A stretch of DNA of 9,968 nucleotides from Candidatus Omnitrophota bacterium (lineage in GTDB: Bacteria; Omnitrophota; Koll11; Tantalellales; Tantalellaceae). Shown here in pieces: positions 6,411 through 9,968 of the stretch (position 1 is its first letter; each line of letters starts with the position of its first letter). Below the pieces are notes generated by a model. The model saw only the letters and a list, made by a program, of their open reading frames with translations. It searched no databases and was not told where the DNA came from. A program made the translations under genes and the position numbers. Location: assembly GCA_015231715.1 (NCBI GenBank), contig JADGBB010000040.1:1-9968 (forward strand), written 5' to 3'.

Positions 6411-6980
6411 ATGGTAGAATACTTTTTGATGGAGCGACTGATTTCAATAAAGAGTGTGGATGATATTCCGGCACGGCACAGAAGGACGCCGATCGGGAGG
6501 CTGCTTGAGTATCATAATTTAAAGAAAAAAGTTTCTCATTACGATGAACCTCAGCTGCTTATCGGCATGTGCATGGATAACCGCAAGCGTCTTCGTATCC
6601 CTGACAGGTTCGCTTTTATTCTCAGAACAGGCGGGGCGAATTTGAGCCATCATGAATTTAAAGTGTCTTATGCTATTGCCGTAGGTAACATCAGGCATGT
6701 TGTTTTGATAGGACATACTAATTGCTCAATGGTAGATCTTCACTTACGAAGAGAACAATTTATTCTGGGGTTAGTTGAAGGAGCGGGTTGGAACAGGCTG
6801 GATGCGGAAAAACATTTTGATAAATATTCTCCTACATTTGAAATAAATAATGCCAAAGACTTTGTTGTAAGCGAAGCTAAACGTTTTAATATAAAATATC
6901 CAAAAATTGAAATTGTACCGCTTATGTACCGTCTTGAAGACAATCTTCTTTACATGATCGATCAGGAGGCTTACAAATAA
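6411..6980 (+). CDS. Beta-class carbonic anhydrase
   Basis: A 189-residue zinc enzyme expected to interconvert CO2 and bicarbonate in the cytoplasm. The zinc site is complete. C54-M-D56-N-R58 provides the first Cys and the Asp-Arg dyad, and H102-T-N-C105 provides the His and second Cys. RTGGANLS (72-79) corresponds to the conserved RNAGG-like loop, and the central helix HEFKVSYAIAVGNIRHVVLIGH is typical. The conserved segments TPIGRLLEYHN, IGMCMDNRKRL and LMYRLEDNLLYMI suggest a distinct subfamily of small bacterial enzymes. Neither ATG 6411 nor the in-frame ATG 6429 has a good ribosome-binding site. The shorter form may be the real one, since the conserved region begins at MERLISIKS. A weak promoter-like pair (TAGGCA at 6344, CATAAT at 6368) lies upstream. 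The stop overlaps a following start codon (TAATG), so this was the first gene of an operon. Confidence 0.9.
   Translation: MVEYFLMERLISIKSVDDIPARHRRTPIGRLLEYHNLKKKVSHYDEPQLLIGMCMDNRKRLRIPDRFAFILRTGGANLSHHEFKVSYAIAVGNIRHVVLIGHTNCSMVDLHLRREQFILGLVEGAGWNRLDAEKHFDKYSPTFEINNAKDFVVSEAKRFNIKYPKIEIVPLMYRLEDNLLYMIDQEAYK
6964..6969 (+). promoter_or_regulatory. Strong Shine-Dalgarno (AGGAGG) for a downstream truncated gene
   Basis: A full AGGAGG lies inside the last codons of the carbonic anhydrase gene, ten bases before the ATG at 6980 that overlaps its TAA stop. It is the best ribosome-binding site in this part of the window, yet it now leads into only eleven codons. Confidence 0.7.
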
Positions 6981-7015
6981 TGGCTCGTTTTCTTTATGTG
7001 GCTTTACGTGTCTGA
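6980..7015 (+). pseudogene. Truncated 5' stub of a gene translationally coupled to the carbonic anhydrase
   Basis: ATG 6980 overlaps the carbonic anhydrase stop codon (TAATG) and has an ideal ribosome-binding site. The reading frame gives only MARFLYVALRV before TGA at 7013-7015. The hydrophobic beginning looks like the start of a normal protein. The frame ends inside the motif ACGTGTCTGACCCC (7006-7019), so the gene was probably cut off by a deletion or insertion that joined foreign sequence at about 7005. The lost product cannot be identified from eleven residues. An intended eleven-residue peptide is a less likely alternative. Confidence 0.5.
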
Positions 7016-7019
7016 CCCC
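7006..7019. repeat. Possible dispersed-repeat fragment (ACGTGTCTGACCCC)
   Basis: The 14-base motif resembles the GGGGTCAGACAC-type short repeats that, from memory, occur beside IS200/Y1 (REP-associated) transposase genes in many bacterial genomes. No transposase or second copy is present in this window. The call rests on resemblance and on its position at the break of the truncated gene. Confidence 0.3.
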
Positions 7020-7049
7020 AAAAGTTTCTAATTAACTCGTATCATAATT

Positions 7050-8249
7050 TTAATTTTTAACACTTTTCAAGTCGATATCTAAGAGTTTAGGAGCAAAATA
7101 CCTGATGCCAAGAAGCCCTATAGGAGCTGTAAAACAAATAGATAAAACCGCGATCGATAAAATAGCATTCCCTTTTTCCACCCCCATCAACAGAGGGATA
7201 GCTCCAAGAGCTGCCTGCACTGTAGCTTTAGGAATATAAGCTATGACACAAAAAAGTTTTTCGTTAAGCTTTAACTTTGTTCCCCAAAGAGCTGTTAATA
7301 CCCCTATAGACCTAAAAACTATTCCACAGGTAATAACAGACAGGCCTATCAATCCTCCTTTTACCGCTGTTGTTACATTAACAGACATTCCTATAAATAC
7401 AAAAAGAATAATTTCCGCAAAAATCCATACTTTTCCAAGCTTTGAGGCAAGCTCATGGGCTACCTTTTCTGATTTTTCCAGTAAAACGAAACCCATTGTC
7501 ATAATAGCAAGTAACGCGGCGATATGCATATGTGTCCCGATTTGAATTAAAAGAACCGAGAACCCCAAAATTAACAACATTTTCTCTGTAGCTCTTATTC
7601 TGTGAAAATATTTTTTGAAAAGCCTTGAGAAAAAAATTCCGGAACATAACCCCAGAACAATACCAATAACTATAGCATAGGGAACCGAGAACGCTGAATG
7701 TAAATAATTCATACTGTTGCCTTGATAGATATTCAAAAAGAACGTAAACAGTGTGATCGCAACAACATCATCCAGTGAAGCTCCTGCCAAAATAAGCGTC
7801 GGAACCTGGTTCTTTTCACCGTATCCTTGTTCTTTAATGGTCAGCATGGACGGCACGACAACCGCCGGAGAAACCGCGGCTAAAATAAAACCTAACATGC
7901 CGGCTTCTGTCCACGAGAACGATAACAAATAACGGCATATAAGCGTAACTGATACCCCCTCGAAAATACACGGCACAAAAGCCATGCGAATAGCGGCCAG
8001 CCCGACTTTCTGCAAAACTTTTTTTTCAATTCCAAGTCCCGCTCTTAAAAGTATAACTATTAGGGCAAGTGATGTTAAAAAAGGAGACAATTCCCACACA
8101 GAAGAAGGAATTTTATCGTGAAAAAAATAAGATAACGTAATACCCCATAAAGTCATCCCTAAAACGGCTGGTAATTTAAGCTTTTCCGAAAGCTTCCCGC
8201 TAAACCAACCCCCGATTATAACTAAAACAAATAACATATTTAATGACAT
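7050..8249 (-). CDS. Cation:proton antiporter, Na_H_Exchanger (CPA) family with DD motif
   Basis: A 399-residue inner-membrane protein with about 12 hydrophobic segments, full length for the family. L-A-G-A-S-L-D160-D161-V-V-A carries the paired aspartates of the ion-binding site. In CPA2/NapA- and SLC9B (NHA)-type proteins DD usually marks electrogenic exchange, whereas CPA1 proteins have ND. V-S-P-A-V-V-V-P-S (126-134) is the conserved unwound-helix segment, and I-L-L-R-A-G-L-G-I (66-74) resembles the SLC9B/NHA signature. It should exchange Na+ (or Li+/K+) for protons and support pH and salt homeostasis. No C-terminal TrkA-N domain is present, unlike Kef systems. GGAGAG, eight bases upstream of the ATG, fixes the start. 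It is the last gene of the minus-strand cluster, 44 bases after the DJ-1-family gene. No convincing terminator follows. Ion specificity cannot be read from sequence. Confidence 0.88.
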   Translation of the reverse strand: MSLNMLFVLVIIGGWFSGKLSEKLKLPAVLGMTLWGITLSYFFHDKIPSSVWELSPFLTSLALIVILLRAGLGIEKKVLQKVGLAAIRMAFVPCIFEGVSVTLICRYLLSFSWTEAGMLGFILAAVSPAVVVPSMLTIKEQGYGEKNQVPTLILAGASLDDVVAITLFTFFLNIYQGNSMNYLHSAFSVPYAIVIGIVLGLCSGIFFSRLFKKYFHRIRATEKMLLILGFSVLLIQIGTHMHIAALLAIMTMGFVLLEKSEKVAHELASKLGKVWIFAEIILFVFIGMSVNVTTAVKGGLIGLSVITCGIVFRSIGVLTALWGTKLKLNEKLFCVIAYIPKATVQAALGAIPLLMGVEKGNAILSIAVLSICFTAPIGLLGIRYFAPKLLDIDLKSVKN

Positions 8250-8293
8250 ATTTTTTTCTCTCCAAAATAAAAAAAATCGACACCGTTTGTTCG

Positions 8294-8842
8294 TTAGAAA
8301 AGAACAGCTTCGGATACTAGTTTTGCTACTTCTTTGCCGGCTAGTTTTTCTACTATTTTTATTGCGAATTCTAATGCTGTGCCGACGCCTTTGCTTGTTA
8401 TTATATTGCCGTCTACGACAACATTATCTTTTGAGTGTGTTGCTGATGAAGGGAAGTTTTTTTCCATTCCCGGATAACAGGTTGCTTTTCTTCCGTCTAG
8501 AACTCCCATAGGAGCAAGTACTAAAGCAGGCGATGCGCATATTGCGGCTATTAGTCTCTTTTTTGTAATAGCACTTCTTACTGTGTTTTTTACGTCTATA
8601 GAAGCTGCCAAGTTATCCGCACCCGGCATCCCGCCCGGAAGAACTACAACATCTGCGTCAATATCATAATCTGAAAGCACCATATCACATTCGACTTTTA
8701 TACCTCTTGCGCCTTTAATTATTTTTTTTCCTACGCCCGCAACAACTACATTGATCCCTGCACGCCTTAAAATATCGATAGGCGTAATGGCTTCTATATC
8801 TTCAAATCCTTCTGCTAATATAACTACAGCTTCTTTCTTCAT
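8294..8842 (-). CDS. DJ-1/PfpI family protein (DJ-1/YajL-like)
   Basis: A 182-residue, single-domain protein with the class I glutamine-amidotransferase-like fold, close in length to human DJ-1 and E. coli YajL. The nucleophile elbow A-A-I-C102-A-S-P carries the conserved cysteine, and E17 in L-A-E-G-F-E-D-I-E-A-I is the partner glutamate (Glu18 in DJ-1). V-V-L-P-G-G-M-P-G-A (66-75) and the D-G-N-I-I-T-S-K-G-V-G-T-A segment are also diagnostic. Family members act as stress-protective enzymes, with reported glyoxalase or deglycase-type activities that are still debated. The start has a strong AAGGAG five to six bases upstream. It lies 14 bases after the phosphorylase gene and 44 before the antiporter, so these are probably one transcript. 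Family is certain; the physiological substrate is not. Confidence 0.92.
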   Translation of the reverse strand: MKKEAVVILAEGFEDIEAITPIDILRRAGINVVVAGVGKKIIKGARGIKVECDMVLSDYDIDADVVVLPGGMPGADNLAASIDVKNTVRSAITKKRLIAAICASPALVLAPMGVLDGRKATCYPGMEKNFPSSATHSKDNVVVDGNIITSKGVGTALEFAIKIVEKLAGKEVAKLVSEAVLF

Positions 8843-8856
8843 GTTTCTCCTTCAAT

Positions 8857-9612
8857 TTATATTTGTAATAAATTTTTCATCACGCTTTTTGCCAAAAATT
8901 TAACAGTCTCATCATACTTCATCATTTGACTGTTATCCAGCCCGTCTTCTATTGATCGTTTTAGGGGAATATCGCTTACCGCTAAAATCCCTGCTACAGG
9001 CACTTTCACATAATAGCCTGCTGTATATACTGCGGAAAGTTCCATCTCCACGCAATCAAATCCTTTATCTTCTAGTGTTTGCATATTATAGATTTTTTCT
9101 ACCGCAAACGACCCGATCGTATAAACTTTACCGTTAATTACATTATGTTTTTCGGATCTGTTTTTAAGATGTTGGACTGTTTCATTGAAAATTTGTTTTT
9201 CACAATTAATATATTTTCCATCAGCCAATATACCTTCGAAGCCATTTTCGTTATTAAAATATCTGCTGAACCCCTCCCCGTCAAAAACTTTTTCGGCGAT
9301 CACAATATCGCCTATTTTCAAATTACCGAATCCTCCGCAAGACCCCAAAAATACAATTTTTTCGGGTTTTGCTTTTTTCAAAAGAACTACCAGATCGCCT
9401 GCCATGGAAGCCCCGATCCCGCATCTTATAATGGTTACACTTTTTCCGTTATGCTCAATTGATATCCCTGAATATATTCTGCCCTTGAAACTTTTTTTTA
9501 TTTCATAATTTTCTTTAAATAAATTCATCGGAAAAACAGGCGTAATAATGATCCTAACCGCTATATCTTCCGGCTCGCAGCCTACACAAAAACTAAACAA
9601 TTTATCATTCAC
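8857..9612 (-). CDS. Nucleoside phosphorylase family (PNP_UDP_1) protein
   Basis: A 251-residue NP-I-fold enzyme. C-G-I-G-A-S-M (64-70) matches the glycine-rich active-site loop. F-L-G-S-C-G-G (88-94), G-D-I-V-I-A-E (101-107) and D-G-E-G-F-S-R-Y-F resemble the purine/uridine phosphorylase core. V-E-M-E-L-S-A (188-194) holds the ribose-binding Glu-Met-Glu, and V-S-D214 supplies the base-site Asp. The usual N-terminal G-D-P-x-R phosphate-binding loop of phosphorylases is not evident. It may therefore be a phosphorylase with a modified phosphate site, or a hydrolytic nucleosidase (MTA/SAH-type). GTG 9612 is the start, supported by AGGG eight bases before it. The gene begins two bases after the upstream zinc-ribbon gene ends, so it is translationally coupled. 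Nucleoside or thiopurine salvage is likely; the substrate is unresolved. Confidence 0.85.
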   Translation of the reverse strand: MNDKLFSFCVGCEPEDIAVRIIITPVFPMNLFKENYEIKKSFKGRIYSGISIEHNGKSVTIIRCGIGASMAGDLVVLLKKAKPEKIVFLGSCGGFGNLKIGDIVIAEKVFDGEGFSRYFNNENGFEGILADGKYINCEKQIFNETVQHLKNRSEKHNVINGKVYTIGSFAVEKIYNMQTLEDKGFDCVEMELSAVYTAGYYVKVPVAGILAVSDIPLKRSIEDGLDNSQMMKYDETVKFLAKSVMKNLLQI

Positions 9613-9614
9613 TA

Positions 9615-9968
9615 TTATTTCCCTATAGGTTTTTTTCTTGCATATTTACACTTGTTACAGTAATTACTAAGTTCAGGGATAAACTCCTGGCATTTAGGAC
9701 ATACCCAATAACCTTCAGGAGGATTTTTTATATAGTTCCATTTTCTTATCACAGGTAATAATTTTTTAGTTAAAAATAAATACACTAATAATGCCCCCAA
9801 AAGAAAAATATAAGGTTTCGCGAACCGCGGTATCATTCCGGCAATTCTAACATTTTCAAGATCGAGATCATATGTTTTAAGCCTGTCATCGACAAGGAGC
9901 TTTGCGGCATCGTACTTTTCAATTCCGCCTGTGCTCATGAATTTTATTATTGGAGCGGATATCCTGTA
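9615..9968 (-). CDS. Single-pass membrane zinc-ribbon protein, 5' end beyond window
   Basis: A protein I do not recognise, with at least 118 residues visible. An ATG exists at 9938, but the frame stays open to the window edge (ending in YRISAPIIKF before that Met) and no ribosome-binding site precedes it, so it is probably internal. The visible part has a mixed polar region, one hydrophobic helix (A-K-P-Y-I-F-L-L-G-A-L-L-V-Y-L-F-L) and a C-terminal zinc ribbon, V-C-P-K-C-x10-C-N-K-C. This gives a membrane-anchored protein with a small zinc-binding tail, probably cytoplasmic. It is the most upstream visible gene of the minus-strand operon, two bases from the nucleoside-phosphorylase start. The function is unknown; the N-terminal domain outside the window would be decisive. 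Confidence 0.7.
   Translation of the reverse strand, partial: YRISAPIIKFMSTGGIEKYDAAKLLVDDRLKTYDLDLENVRIAGMIPRFAKPYIFLLGALLVYLFLTKKLLPVIRKWNYIKNPPEGYWVCPKCQEFIPELSNYCNKCKYARKKPIGK

Noticed and set aside
8287..8511. Leucine-rich plus-strand frame opposite the DJ-1-family gene
   Set aside because: The hydrophobic composition comes from the reverse strand of a real gene; there is no ribosome-binding site.
9079..9462. Plus-strand open frame of 127 codons opposite the phosphorylase gene
   Set aside because: It is antisense to a well-supported gene, has no family features, and is explained as a shadow frame.

Overview
This is an AT-rich, densely packed bacterial window (by eye roughly 35-40% G+C). 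It has Shine-Dalgarno-led genes, near-consensus vegetative (sigma70-type) promoters and an encoded tRNA CCA end. The gene set is nucleotide-sugar acyltransferase, dolichyl-phosphate-mannose-synthase-like glycosyltransferase, sugar-nucleotide SDR and two polytopic GT-C-like membrane proteins. This suggests a surface-polysaccharide or cell-envelope region of a low-GC, probably Gram-negative-type bacterium. An uncultivated lineage is possible, but no gene here is phylogenetically decisive and I do not assign a phylum.

Positions 1-1000 hold the 3' part of a left-handed beta-helix acetyltransferase, followed one base later by a family 2 glycosyltransferase. A transcription boundary follows: a perfect TTGACA-17-TATAAT promoter, a complete tRNA-Asn(GTT), and a hairpin terminator whose 3' arm carries the -35 box of the next promoter. 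That promoter serves a TMEM175-type potassium-channel gene, which overlaps a divergent RmlD/MAT2B-like SDR lacking both the catalytic Tyr and Lys. A further promoter inside the end of the SDR gene serves a 541-residue DDW-motif membrane protein. That gene converges, three bases stop to stop, on a second large GT-C-like membrane protein on the minus strand, which has its own promoter and start site near 6286-6321.

Positions 6411-7049 contain a beta-carbonic anhydrase with an intact CxDxR...HxxC site. Its stop overlaps (TAATG) the well-led start of another gene, which breaks off after 11 codons at a short motif resembling repeats found near IS200/Y1-type transposases. This looks like a deletion or insertion scar.

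Positions 7050-9968 are a compact minus-strand gene cluster. In transcription order it is: a membrane-anchored zinc-ribbon protein (incomplete at the window edge), a nucleoside-phosphorylase-family enzyme, a DJ-1/PfpI-family protein and a DD-type cation:proton antiporter. The gaps are 2, 14 and 44 bases, so it is probably one operon with its promoter outside the window.

The left two thirds probably builds or modifies a glycan. A specific pathway product cannot be named from this window. I see no CRISPR array, complete insertion sequence, phage gene or obvious defence system.
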